A model generated the notes under the pieces. The model did no database searches. It was given only the letters and a program-made list of their open reading frames with translations, and was not told where the DNA came from. Shown here piece by piece: positions 46,229 to 58,233 of a DNA stretch of 64,000 nt. Source of the stretch: Nymphaea colorata (lineage: Eukaryota; Streptophyta; Magnoliopsida; Nymphaeales; Nymphaeaceae); assembly GCF_008831285.2 (NCBI RefSeq), contig NC_045140.1, forward strand, positions 13,782,233-13,846,232, read 5' to 3'. Position 1 is the first letter of the stretch; every line of letters starts with the position of its first letter. Position numbers and translations under genes: made by a program.

Positions 46229-49213
46229 TGTCACACCCCGACCTTTGACACTCAAAATTTTTTTTTCTAACATCCAACATCGAGGTGTGACTACACAACA
46301 GCTCAAAAAAAAATGGGCCAAGCAATTCAAAACAATGGGGCAAGCTTTCCATTATATAGCATTTCAATTCAACTGTACATTTGACAAAAATGCCCCAAAA
46401 TCACAACATCGATGCTTAATAAAAAACAAGGCATCAATAAAACCAAAATCAGATGCGCCGACACTACAAAAACAAAACCCAAAACCTCTCCAGTAGGACG
46501 TGAGTGTAGCCATCTGCTAAGCATGCTGCCCCGGGTCCGCCAAAACCTGAAAAAAGAAAAAAAAGAAACAACTGAAGGCTTAGCCTTCGCAGTATGGCAA
46601 CAAGCCAGGAAAAGTCCAAACCCTCTTAGGTAGGGCTCAATTATACAAACAAACATCAGAACAATATATCATTATGTCGTGTCAGGACACGACATGCAGA
46701 GGCCACTCAATGGCTACAATAACATAATTTCAATTACATGCAAAGCATGCTCAAACATGTCACTTGCATTCATAAGCACAACAGTCACATGCACATCAAT
46801 TCTGTACATTTCAATCACATACATTTCAGTTTCATTACTATCAGTGAATTTACAGTTCCTGTGGGTGCAAATACAAGTACATGCACACCACGGGCGGCCA
46901 ACAGCCGAGAGACAACCCCCGTGGTGGCCCAGAACAGTATGGATCCATCTATCCGCTGTAGTGGTAGAGCACTCATCCATGGATGTGTAAATTCTAATGA
47001 GAGATACTCAGTCTTTCCTAAGACACCCAGGTTGAGAAGGCGGGAGCCTACGCTCCAAGCACATCACACAACAGTACCCTGGGGCCTTGCACCGGCTGCG
47101 CTCCGAATAGGCGAGACCAGTGGCGAAAGCGGGACAACTCCCAAACACATTGCCACATCCCACTGGCCTCTCATCTCTTATTCTTTCATTCTTATACTTA
47201 TACTTGCACAAACACAGTTAACTGGCTAGCTCATGAAGTTGGTTCACTTCAAGAGTGAACCCACACCTCCAATTGTCTCCACACGAGGGTTACACATAAC
47301 AACAACAGTTTTGGCTAGCCGTCATAACAATATGGGTACAACTACCCTCTGTTCAATCATTTGCATCATTGCCCGCGATAATGTGTATTCAATAAACACA
47401 ACATTAACATTCAATATCATAACAATCGCATCTTCGAAAATTTAGCCAAACCACAGAGAGTAGTCTCGATCTGTGATGAGTTCGTAGCTGTCCTATGCAG
47501 TTATCATTCTATGATGCTTTCTAATGCACAATTGGGGTCGAGGAGACACTCGACTCGACACCCCACCTCATCTGTCCTAAACAGTTATCAATTCTAGCGT
47601 GCACATGCAAATGCGTGATATTTCAAAATAGACTTCTAATAGCTTTTGAAAACAATTCATATCATATGTCGATTCATATACATGCATGCACACACTCATT
47701 AACAAAACAATCAGTCAATCAATTGCATCACAATCCTAGTATCCCACGATCCTAGGAACACGCATTCATACATTTACCCCAGGCAGGAATTTGCCTGGAA
47801 TGCTGTCATACCTGTGGCGCGCTCACAAACTCTTCCAAAATGCCTCGAGCTTCGAATTTGGTAGCTCAAGGTCGACGGGACATACCCGGTGTACCTGCAG
47901 AAAAAAAAACACAAGATAAGATTCCTACTACATACCTCAACAATTCAAACAAATACAAAACAAAATCATTGAGGCACGTGTTATCGCCTCAAGAGGGTGT
48001 CAACGGGTAGTGTCGACCCACAAGTTCTCCAATAGGTCACTTCTGAACTTCTAGCCGTGCCAACAGATGTCAAAACTCAAAGCCATCAATTCATCTATCA
48101 CTAACGCATTTCTCTAAACTTCTTTTTCTTTAGTCAAGGCGTCAACCCCAAAGGCACCTCCAACTTACGTACGCTTTCCCTATTTAACTCCAAGACGCAT
48201 CCATTCACAAGAACGTGTGCTACAAGCTCCCCAAAACCGTCCTAAATCTTCCTCACAACATCACAAACTCTACCATGCTTCCCTATTGCTTCGAAATTTA
48301 ACCCATCATGCTAAAATGGTCATTAAATACATGAATTATCGTTTTTCCAACGAAATCCTAAACTTTCCCCACAAACAAAATCTCTAACATGCGTCCCAAA
48401 TCATCAATTCTAAACTCTAGCATGCTCAAACAGTAATTATACATGATCTAATCGATAATATTCAATCATTTGGGCTTGATTAGATCTCGCTCACCCCAAA
48501 ACAAAAGTCCAAACTGTTGCAAATCTTCCAGCAGCCACTTCACGCGTCCGGTCAAGTGCCAATGCCCAAGATTGTTTGCTGCCGCCACCAACCATACGCC
48601 CTACTTACTGGTAAGAGGGGAAAAATAGACTCCCCCAGCTACAAATCATTCAAACGACAAGGTACGATGAGAATTCGCGACAAGGAAAAGAAAATAAAGG
48701 TCTGTCGAGAAAGGAAGGCAGTTGGCAAGGCAAAAAGGAGGGGTTCGGTTGAGGGAGGCATCACACGGGTAGGGAGAGGGAGCAGTCAAGGGGAAAAAGA
48801 AAACGGGCAGTGGGGATGAGAGCATGTGAGAAGGGAGAAGAAGGCATGAGAAGATGGAAAAGAGATCGTGAGGGCATAGGGTGTTGACGGAGAGGGGGAA
48901 TCCAGCAGGGGGGAAAAGGGGCTGCGCAGGAGGGAGAAAGAGAATAATGAAGAGGGAAGAAGAAGGAAGAGGTGGGGCTTACCGGAGCACCGCCGCCGCC
49001 GTCGCCCTTCCTCGCCGACCCAAAGGTCTCCCCGGCCAAACCCTAGCTGTCGGCTCCTCCTCCCGACTCCCGACCTTCTTGTGACGACATAGAGGAAGGA
49101 ACGAAGAGGGAGACGAGGGAAAAGAACTCCCCCGCGTCGGGCTCCTTCACGCAACTGGATTCGGGTCCAAGTCTGGACCCGATCCGGTTCACCTGCAAAA
49201 GCCGAGCGTTACA
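46229..49213 (-). repeat. 5' LTR, 2985 bp
   Basis: Partner of 38377-41345, with the same terminal TG and CA. The minus-strand TATATAA is at 46352-46358. Small indels (for example a CCGCCG expansion near 48993) distinguish the copies. Confidence 0.95.
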
Positions 49214-49218
49214 GTGGA

Positions 49219-50937
49219 AGACTAGGCAATTTTGAAAAAGTCTAACGCAGTAAGTTTATCTTGCATATTTTTAAGGGCTTGATCGATTTTACAGACTCAG
49301 GGGTGGTACTTATATAGGCACCGGACTTCAAAATAAATTACAGCTTGTAAAAAAATTTGAATTCATTCCCGAACAAGCAAAGCACAAACAAACAAACATA
49401 GTTACATGCGAAGGAACTCAAAGGAAGACAGCTATCGTGTGCTAGATGAGGTGGCAGTTGAACGTGTCAAAAAAGTCAAAAAATGCTACAGTGCACAACA
49501 ATGTCTGCCGTAGTGCTACAATGACTGCTACAGTAACCGTCTTCGCCTTTTTTTCAAAAAGAGGTTGCGTTTGTCATTGCTTTTGTTTTTTTGACAAGTA
49601 TGAAATTCCTTTCGCCCTTATTTACTACACCTACATGCAACGTTGTTTTATGTCATATAAAGATCATTGGCAACTACAACATTCTTGTAGAGGTGCCTCG
49701 TTATGACTTGCCTCGTTAGGTGACCCAGAGCTTATCTTGTGGGGTACGTCAGAGGGTAAATTTTTTTATTGAAATTTTACAAATGTAAACTCATACTTAT
49801 CCTGAAAGGTTTTTTCAAGATGGATTTTAAGGTGATAATCTACAACGCAAATCATATTTTCTAACTAAGGGGATTTTTCCAATGAGAAGTTTATCATGTA
49901 CTTTCTCAAACGGATGATGCTTGATTTTTACATGGAAAGCATTATAACATGACTTACAGAGGTCAAGTTTTATCATTCTTGACAAACGTTAGGCTGCAAG
50001 GTTAAGGGCTCAGCAGCTTCGTCCCTATTTTACTTAGTTGTTTTCCATTCCTTCCACAGCCTCCTCCTTGTATTGCCCATTATCATACCATTCTTATTCA
50101 TCATGCCATTTGTCTTATTCATCATGTCTTTGGAGTACTGCTTCGATATTTTGGTTGTTACCTGCTCATTCTACCTTGTTATTGTCTTGAACTTGACAAA
50201 AAATGTTTGCATAAGCCGAGATTTATTTGTAAGGTACTCTAGTAAGGGATGCAAAATTTTGTAGCAACACGATTATATGCTAAAAAGATACATGTATTCT
50301 TGTCTTCGGCCACCATCTAGTTGGATCAATTCCAACTACCATTTTGGTCTGCGGCCATTGTGTAGGCCCTCCATCTTTTGATTTATGCATATACATCATC
50401 ATCAGTAAAAGTGGTTCTAAGAGTATCTATAGGAATCCTAGTCTGCAGGGGATAAATTGTAGTGTAGACTTTTATTAGGATTTCTTGTCTTGCTTCACAT
50501 GGATACTCATAAGGAGGGCTAGATTCAATATCTAACTTGTAATAGAAGTAGATCGAAATGGGAAAAATTCTAATATTCACTCTTGTAAAATTTTTAACTG
50601 GTCCAATTGTAATGCAAAACTGAATTTTATAGAAGATAACAAAAGGATTTTGACTTGGTCAAATAATTGTAGGGACGGAAAAATTGTTCTATGTTGCCTA
50701 GACTGATGTCTAGGTAACATTATCTAGACAGATAACTAGAGTAATAGATGTGTGTTGTAAGTCTTTTTACTGATTGTTTCAAACCATAGTAAGTTGGTCC
50801 TCACAATGCATTATCACTTGACAAATAGCAAACTAGTAGGCCAAAGTATTTCAACATATGAAGGAAAGGGATGGATGCAATAATATTCTGGTACGTATTG
50901 GTAACAATATGTGATTAGATGTCTACTTATTGAAGTG
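49219..50937. other. Non-coding stretch
   Basis: The flank of the chromovirus insertion. Short frames only, no domain. Repeated CTACAGT words at 49485-49540 are the only visible pattern. Confidence 0.35.
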
Positions 50938-51240
50938 CTAAAGAAAATTAAACGAACAAAGAGTACTCTGGCCCATTGGAGCAAAGTGTTTCTCAGTGAT
51001 ATGGAAGCCAAAATTTGAAGTATCAGATCTGAATTGGAAAAAGTGCAGGCTTGTGTGGATGTAGGTAATAGTGGCACAGTTGGGGCTAATAAAGTTATTT
51101 GCAAGGGACATGGTGCTTCGATGGGGGAAGAAGAAGCCGTATGGCACCAAAAGTTAGAACAAAGTGGAGGGTAGAGGGAGACCAAAATACCAATTTCTTC
51201 CATGCTCCAACGAAGGGAAAGAAGGCAAAAAACTAGATTG
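50938..51240 (+). pseudogene. LINE (L1-type) ORF2 fragment
   Basis: The plus-strand reading has LKKIKRTKSTLAHWSKV, then an acidic helix, EEEAVWHQK, and TKWRVEGDQNTNFFHAPTKG. This is the segment between endonuclease and reverse transcriptase in plant L1-type LINEs, where (S-R)-x-x-W-x-x-E-G-D-x-N-T-x-F-F-H is the hallmark. At least two stops and one frame change are present. No endonuclease or RT is recognised on either side. Confidence 0.65.
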
Positions 51241-51754
51241 GATTACTGATGGATGAGGATCAGATGTTGAATGCTTAGGCTGGATGACAAATCTTTGTGA
51301 ATCATATTTTTGCAATCTATTGTGCACCGTGGAAAAATTAGGAGAGTTGTTCGATATGGGTAATGGGCTGAGAGTGTTCAATCAGGAAAATTTGGGCCTA
51401 TTGCAACCTATCATGGAAATTTCCATGGAAGTGAAAGTTGCAACGACAGCATGTCAGGGCCAAATTAATTCACGACTACATTTTTTTAGGATCACTAAGG
51501 TTTTGTGAAAAACGACTTTTCCAGGATACGGTTGTAAACCTCTTGAACACTTGGAAAAAAGATCACCTCTTTCAGTTACACGGAATCCCACTTGCCTTGA
51601 ATGCTCTGCCACAAGCGATCGCATCCTGGCTTTATGTAAAAACTTTTTGGACCATTCGATCCATTTTGCGACGGGGGAGTTTAAAACCTTAAATATGCAA
51701 GCTATGATTGATAGTCACTTTATGATGCCCTTTTCTGAACTTCTCATACACACT

Positions 51755-51856
51755 ATGCATTTGTTCTTGAGGGTGAGGGTGATTAAAGGTGTGGATCTGG
51801 CTGTCAGGGATCTGAGATCCAGCGACCCTTACGTTATTGTTAAGATGGGCAAACAG
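51755..51856 (+). pseudogene. Orphan C2-domain first exon
   Basis: Encodes LRVRVIKGVDLAVRDLRSSD then PYVIVKMGKQ, the start of a plant C2 domain. It is like small C2-domain ABA-related (CAR) or C2-GAP proteins, in which LA-x-R-D and SDPYV hold Ca2+-binding aspartates. The exon ends at CAG with a GT donor at 51857-51858, the expected exon 1 boundary. No second exon (the KT-R-V-I-K-x-N-x-N-P-x-W-N-E part) was found downstream before the microsatellite at 52153. Usually a short Met-Glu leader precedes this; the 51551-51754 frame upstream does not look like one. Probably a gene fragment, or the first exon of a gene with a very long intron. Confidence 0.6.
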
Positions 51857-52152
51857 GTATACTTCTTCTTCCTTCCTCCTCACTCTTTTGTTTTGTTAAT
51901 TTTGTGTTCATGGTGACGGGTTTGAGTAAGTACCTATTCAATTTCTTTGGTTTGAGGTTGTTTTGAGTTTCTTTCTTCTTCAACAACTATTTTGCCTTAT
52001 GTGCTTGACTTCGTGCTCAAACTCGTTGGTCATCCTAATTTTTCCTCAATTTTTATCATTTTGTGGTTTTCCTGCGGGGTTCTTTATTTGTCTTCATCTT
52101 GTAAATCTTGTAATTGTGTGTGATATTACCACTTCACACTTGAACTAGGCTC

Positions 52153-52203
<51 letters not shown>
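52153..52203. repeat. Compound (CT)n(TA)n microsatellite
   Basis: About 12 CT then 14 TA units. Confidence 0.95.
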
Positions 52204-52208
<5 letters not shown>

Positions 52209-52714
52209 TATCATGGTCTGGAAGCTGATGCCCAGTTTTTCAAGACCTTGGTAAAAATTGGTCGGGACCCAAAAGCACATTCTTAAGTTGTAAACTGAGG
52301 CGAAAAATGCTCAAACTGCTCGGCTTCAGTAGCAGAACTTCTCTAGGGGCGACACAGCCCCAGCTCAAAGGTTTTTATAAGGCTACCACAGACATTTCTA
52401 AATTTCAGAGCTACTGATAAAAAGAAATGAAAGAAAGAAAGAAAAAATTCAATTTTGTGGTTAGATCAGGAAAATGGTATTCCTTTTTTTTTCGAGTATT
52501 GCTGAAACTTGATGCGTTATAGATATTGAACTCTAGATCTTCGTCTCCTTCAACGAGTTTTTTTATTTATTTATTTATTTTTTATCATTTTTTTTTCTTA
52601 AGGTAGACCATTCCTTTCAGTTGCCCCAATCTTTCGAGGCCTGACGTAAAAGAAGGAGAAGGGCTGCTTTTATAGCAAACTTAATTGCCAAGCTCTATCA
52701 ATGTGAAAAGAAGT

Positions 52715-52830
52715 TGGAAAAGTGGAAGACGATTTAAAGACCTCCATGCAAGCAGACATTGAAAAGGTGAATAAATTGGTCACTTTCTGGGAGTAGAAGT
52801 CGGAAGAGATAGTCCAGTAAATGACAATAT
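52715..52830. repeat. Large dispersed repeat, copy 3 (short)
   Basis: GTGGAAGACGATTTAAAGAC, AAATTGGTCACTTTCTGGGA and GATAGTCCAGTAAATGACAA parallel 32450-32560 and 37195-37300. Confidence 0.6.
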
Positions 52831-52860
52831 AGTTATAATCGGGACAAAAAAAGAAAAAAG

Positions 52861-53080
52861 AGAATTCGGTATATCACCTGGTGCTATGTCATCAGACTTG
52901 CATTCTGCCTCAGATTCGGACCATATTTCTTGAAACTGTTTTCAGGTCTGATTCTATGTTTAATACACGGAGAATTCGGTATATCACCTGGTGCTATGTC
53001 ATCAGACTTGCATTCTGCCTCAGATTCGGACCATATTTCTTGAAACTGTTTTCAGGTCTGATTCTATGTTTAATACACGG
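52861..53080. repeat. Perfect 110-bp tandem duplication
   Basis: Units 52861-52970 and 52971-53080 both start AGAATTCGGTATATCACC and end GTTTAATACACGG. No difference was found by eye, so the duplication is recent. It makes an artificial 73-codon frame. Confidence 0.97.
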
Positions 53081-53129
53081 ATCTTTGCTGGAATTTAGTT
53101 AAATAGTGAACTCATATTCTGATTCTGTT

Positions 53130-53760
53130 ACACAATTGCAATCTAAATTTGGATCTGATTAGTAATAGGATTTCAATTTATTTACAGATGTAATTAAACA
53201 CATTCAAAATCGAATATGGTATAGTCAGGTATGCCAGGCCAATACATTTACATCCTTTCTCCAATCCATAGGCGATCATTAACCGAAAAAGACAACAATT
53301 AATTCTCTTTAGTACAACTGAGCCGAAGCATAAAGAAAATATTGTTTAACTGGCAAGGCATCACAATTCACAAAGCAACAACTTATCATCATGAAAAGAA
53401 AAGATAATTTTGGTTTATCGCCTAACCAGCGTGTTGGTTAGCTTGTTGGTTATCATGATCATGTGATTAACTATTGGAGGGCGGAGGACTCTGGCTATAT
53501 CAAATAATAATCAAAACACTAGCTAGCCATGTGCTGCTCAAGTCACTTGCCAGCCGCCCAAAAAGAAAAAATAACTTGCTAAGTAGAAGTTGATAACGTA
53601 TCTAAAATGTCCACTGAAACCTTTAGAAGTAGAAATCTGCGACATGTACATGCTAAAGTAGTAGCAATAGTGGTAGTGAACAAGTTAGTGAATTAAGATG
53701 CCCACCTGGTCTTGCCTTAAGAGTGCTAAAAGCCATTTGTAAAGCTGACCGAGCAGATAG
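53130..53760. repeat. Dispersed repeat block (partners at 28860, 31980, 37610)
   Basis: GGAGGACTCTGGCTATATCA and CACTAGCTAGCCATG (53478-53535) match 29218-29270. CATGCTAAAGTAGTAGCAAT with GTGGTAGTGAAC (53650-53690) matches 37630-37670. Confidence 0.6.
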
Positions 53761-54159
53761 GACACCATTAAGTTAGACTGGGTCAATGTTTTATATAGTA
53801 ATTGTTTTTTTTTTTTAAATATGAACCCCACTGCCTTTCTACTGACCAAAATCAGGCACAGCGAATTCAGAGAAAAGGGGGTGATGCCTAAGGAGTCGAA
53901 CCTGCACCATTTCCCTTTAACTCCAAGGTTTGAGGCAATGCTGAGCTATTACGTGAGCTGGTGTGCCCTTTAAAACTTCTAACACAGTGGAGCTGGTCCG
54001 GACTCCCGCAAATCTCATCAGACGACTCTGGGTTAGTGCCTCACAGGCTCCTAACACACTAAACCAGTGACATTGATTGGTGCCCTTCAATTAAAATTTT
54101 TTCTGGCTCATCTATTGGTCCAACTCTATGCATCGGGCCTTAGCTCTACTTCAAAAAAA

Positions 54160-54315
54160 TATACATGTAAATTTTAAAAAAATTTACTTGTTTTATATAA
54201 AAATTTTAAAAAATGATATTTTAATTCCTATAAAAATTTTAAAAAATGATATTTCAATTCCTATCAAAATTTAAAAACTTTAATTTGACCCTCTCAATCA
54301 AAAATTTTTACTTAG
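54160..54315 (+). repeat. Dispersed AT-rich repeat, copy 3 of 3
   Basis: TACATGTAAATTTTAAAAAA, ATAAAAATTTTAAAAAATGA, an internal duplication of about 32 bp (54198-54262), then TATCAAAATTTAAAAACTTT and AATTTGACC. Partners are at 27190 and 33590. Confidence 0.75.
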
Positions 54316-54351
54316 GACACATATCACACACAAGTTGACAAATAATTTGAA

Positions 54352-54860
54352 TTACTTAAAAGTAAAGATGATTTGAAGACATCCGGACAAACAATGAAAG
54401 GGTGACAAATTGGTATTTGTCAACAAAAAAGTAGAAAGACATGACCCTGAAAGGACACAAAATTGATGGGGACAAAGATGGGTGATGATGATAATGTGCG
54501 CGTGGGCCACATGGCATGTGCGAGTTGATTCCTCGGGATCAGGCACGAAAGTAAGCAACCGCCAGGTCTGATCTAGTATCCAGACCCAACTAATGACGCC
54601 GACAAAGGGAGTCTAGTCGAACCCAAGCTTGGTCAACTTGCCAGTTTTAAGTATAAGTATGAACAGGTAGATTGATACGTTGGATGATGGGGCCAGGGTC
54701 TTCATCAACCCTGGCCTACCAAGTGACCATCCTGGGCCCTATGCAGCCTGAGCGCTGGCCAACTCCTAGCTCATGGCACTCCCACTAGGTGCCTCTCCAG
54801 TGAAGTTTGGTGTACCTGACTAAGTGGACTGACTTGAAGCCACAAATTTACAAAGAGAAT
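54352..54860. repeat. Large dispersed repeat, copy 4
   Basis: GATGATTTGAAGACATCC, GACAAATTGGTATTTGTC, GTGGGCCACATGGCATGTGC, GGGCCAGGGTCTTCATCAAC, CTCCAGTGAAGTTTGGTG and TACCTGACTAAGTGG match 32440-32980 in order. Confidence 0.7.
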
Positions 54861-55200
54861 GGGAGTTTATATAAAAGAGTGAGAAATTAGTAAATGCAAA
54901 CCACTTATGTACTACTAAAAAAAATTATTAAAATATTTTTGTGTAATCCAACCTTGGATATGATCATAAGAATGATTTGATGAGGAACATGCACTGTCAT
55001 TTTTTTACTTTAATCATGTTTTTTAATAATAAAAAATGAATGGCGCTTATAGGATCAAAATTTGATAGTGAAAAATTAATTTAAAAAAAAACAAATTTAA
55101 TTGCAACATTATTTACATTGAATTACTATTAATTGTGAACATATTAAGACAAAATTAAGTGGTCTGGTTTTTGTCTCTTACCTCACTAGCCTACTATGTT

Positions 55201-55399
<199 letters not shown>

Positions 55400-55977
55400 T
55401 AATATCTGAAATTTAGATACTGACTGTCCTTAATCTTAACAAGTTAGATTAAATGATGCAAGGTAGAGTACTACCATATTGTGGCTGGGACAGTAGTGTG
55501 GGACCATATGCATTAGTTCACATAGTCCCGAAGTTGAAGAAGATTGTGATGTTGTCATAGATATGGAATTGCATCTCTTCACTGACACAAATCTGCTCAA
55601 CCATTTAAAAAGCATAGTTTGCTCAATTATTGCAATCAACATTGTAGAAAATAAGTTCCGCAATGATGTCTGTGCCTATGGAAAACCAGAAACTTTTGAC
55701 TGAGGGCACTCTAAGTTTAAATTTCAAAATTTAGATAACGTTTTGGTTGCAAAAACAAGTGTTCCTAGAACATATGACCTTGGACCATTTGGTTTAAGAA
55801 TAAGGAGTAATTGGTCATAGGGGACGAGTTGTAATTATGTTTGGTGTTTGTTTGCTTAGACAGCATATTCAATTTGTCTTGTCTGATGTTTGTTTATATA
55901 TATCCTCATATATTCACATGATAAAACATATTTAAATGCATACGAACTAAAAAAAATATTTTCTTTTTTCTCTCTAA

Positions 55978-56545
55978 ACATATGAAGGACTTGAAATTCA
56001 CATATGACGAAAGATAATATTCAATAAAATATATTAAAAAAATAAGCCGATAAAATATTTTCTCTTTCTACACATATGAGAGACATAATATAAACATACA
56101 ATGGAATGATACCAAATAAAACATGTAAAAAGTATCTGAGCCAATAAAAAAGTTCTCCAGCTCTCCTGTATGTACATATGAACCGCATAAAAAACCACAT
56201 ACTATGAAAGAAAGTGAAAAACAATATTCTCTCTCATCTTTCACACTCTCCTTTTCTTTTCTTTCTTTAGGCTATATGCATACTAATGTCCTAAACTTCA
56301 CATACAATGAAAGACAACACCTGATAAAATATGGAAAAGTGTGTAAAACAATACAAATACAAACTCCCTTGCCCTCTTGTTCTTTCTCTATCTACATATA
56401 GAAGCAACCTAAAATCCTGTACAATAAGAAAATGCATGATAAAAATATAAAAAGACATACGGTCCAAAAAATTACTCTTTCTATCCTTTATCTCCTTTGT
56501 TCTTTCTCCCTTTGCAAATACAGACAACCTAACGCCCACATGTTA
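55978..56545. repeat. Degenerate tandem array, unit about 94-120 bp
   Basis: Unit starts (ACATATG or close variant) at 55978, 56072, 56174, 56274, 56394 and 56514. Each unit carries a CACATACAATGAAAGA-like core, GATAAAATAT(G/A), and a TCTCTTTCT-rich tail. A possible earlier unit lies at 55890-55977. Short frames here are not conserved. Confidence 0.65.
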
Positions 56546-57015
56546 TAAAAAAAAAAAGTCATTATATCATAAACAACACAAAAACTTAAATTCAAGCATA
56601 AGTTTTCAATTGGTCAAGTAGAAACTATCTAAATATTTTTTGGGCACAAAGTCTTCATAAACAACTAAACGTATATGATAATAGTCATATGCATGACCCC
56701 AAAAAAATATTTTTTTATAAAAGTGCATGACTAGAAAATGAAGATGATAACCATGTAATCAACCAGCTCACTAGCAACCATAAAATAGCGCTTGTCCGTT
56801 GCATTTTCATAGCGGTCCTTGCATTTCAAGAACAATTTATGTTAATATAGACATATGCATATGCTTAAAAAGCAAAAAACAGATTAAAACCAGGCTAGAT
56901 ATTTATATAAAGAAGTATGAAAATAAATTCCCATTTCATGGTAATATATTAAAAAAATGGCATTAGCAATTTGTAACGAAACCACCCAAATAATGCATGC
57001 ATTATGTGTACATGT

Positions 57016-57107
57016 CACAACAAAAAAAGGTCATTGGCCACACTCAAAACCATGGCCAATAAAACTGTGGCTAAAAGTATTTTCAGCCGTGGCCTTTTTT
57101 GTAGCTG
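57016..57107. mobile_element. Possible short CACTA-like MITE, 92 bp
   Basis: Left end CACAACAAAAAAAGG with GGCCAC; right end GTGGCC with TTTTTTGTAGCTG. These are inverted versions of one another and resemble CACTACAAAAAA-type termini. The 3-bp flanks do not match. The following 100 bp repeats (C/G)CCATGG(T/C), GTGGCTA and CAGCCA words. Confidence 0.35.
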
Positions 57108-57239
57108 TTACCTAAAGTGATTAGGGAAATAGCCTTTGTGACTATTGATCTTTCGCCATGGTTTAAGTTGTGGCTATTGCGACCATCAGCCATAGTTTTA
57201 GCTGGCTGTTGTAAGACTTATGGATTAGCTACAAGATGA

Positions 57240-58233
57240 AATCTAAATTTAAAATTTAGTTTTTAATAGAATAGTTGTTACATCATTCATTACTTTAGAA
57301 TTTTTGTCCCAATGTTCTTTGCATTACAATCCTTGATGAGTCTTAACAGCTCTGAAACAACTAAGAAAAACAAGCACTAGAATGCAAATTTTTTATTGTC
57401 CATTGGCATCTGCACTCTTGCCTCTTTTAGAGTTATTGTGTCCTTCTTATCATATACATGCTGAATCTTAAGGGAAGTTTGAGCTCTCAAAGAAATCTCA
57501 AAAACAAGTCATTTCTTGGTTTTATCCCCATAAGATACACTAGCATGCACTTGTATCAACTTTGCAAGATATAGAAGGAAACAAATAAATAGTATTTTGT
57601 CACATTTCGTAAGAAAAGTAGAGTGACAGCATCAATTGTTTCAGCTGTATTTCTATGATCAAATTGCTAATATGGGGAATATTGGGAATAAAAAAGCATT
57701 GAAAATTGGAGCAATAATACTTGAATAACTTGTAATTAAAGCATAAAAAGGAATACAAAAAAGTCCTATGAAGACCATACCAGTTCAAAAGAAATTTATC
57801 CAAACCCAACATGAAATGAATTATTGAAGCATGTTACTTGAATCCAGCTGTTCAAAACACTAGGGATGCCATTTGGACAGTCCAATCAGATCGGATAGTC
57901 TGACAAGCATTTAGTGCATAAAAATTAGAAAGACTACTTTAGTTGGTCAAATAAAATAAATAGACTAGCTTAAACTTGGTACATCATATCATACTATGCA
58001 ATTATAACAATACACAAGCATCTTCTCATCATTGATGACTGCATGGTGAAAAGACCATTTCGGTTCATTAAATTAAATAAAAAACTTCAAAAGAGAATGA
58101 GAGAGAGAGAGAGACCAGCCTACACCCGATGAATCGTATCACACAATTGCACAATAACAAAATGGAAATGCATTTTGCTTGTCATGGATGTCTATGTGGT
58201 TGGATTTGGGATCTTTAAAAGTGCAGCTCCATG
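57240..58233. other. Non-coding stretch
   Basis: AT-rich DNA with a GA tract at 58097-58115. No supportable gene. A phrase AGGGATGCCATTTGGACAGT at 57863 resembles the starts of the GATCCGAT-rich repeats. Confidence 0.35.

Larger units (their letters stand above)
38377..49213 (-). mobile_element. Full-length Ty3/gypsy chromovirus (Tekay/Del-like), inactive
   Basis: A 10.8-kb minus-strand LTR retrotransposon. The 5' LTR is 46229-49213 and the 3' LTR 38377-41345. The primer site is 46213-46224 and the polypurine tract 41346-41357. The coding order is gag, zinc knuckles, protease, RT, RNase H, integrase with a chromodomain-like tail. LTRs start TGTAACGC and end GTGTGACA on the minus strand. The flanking 5-mers are GAGGA (38372-38376) and GTGGA (49214-49218), a 4/5 target duplication. 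LTRs near 3 kb, a long A/T run before the polypurine tract and the pol order fit the Tekay lineage. Several stops and at least one frameshift make it non-autonomous. A hand alignment of about 320 bp (38660-38960 against 46510-46830) shows roughly 16 substitutions, so the insertion is old but not ancient. Confidence 0.93.
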
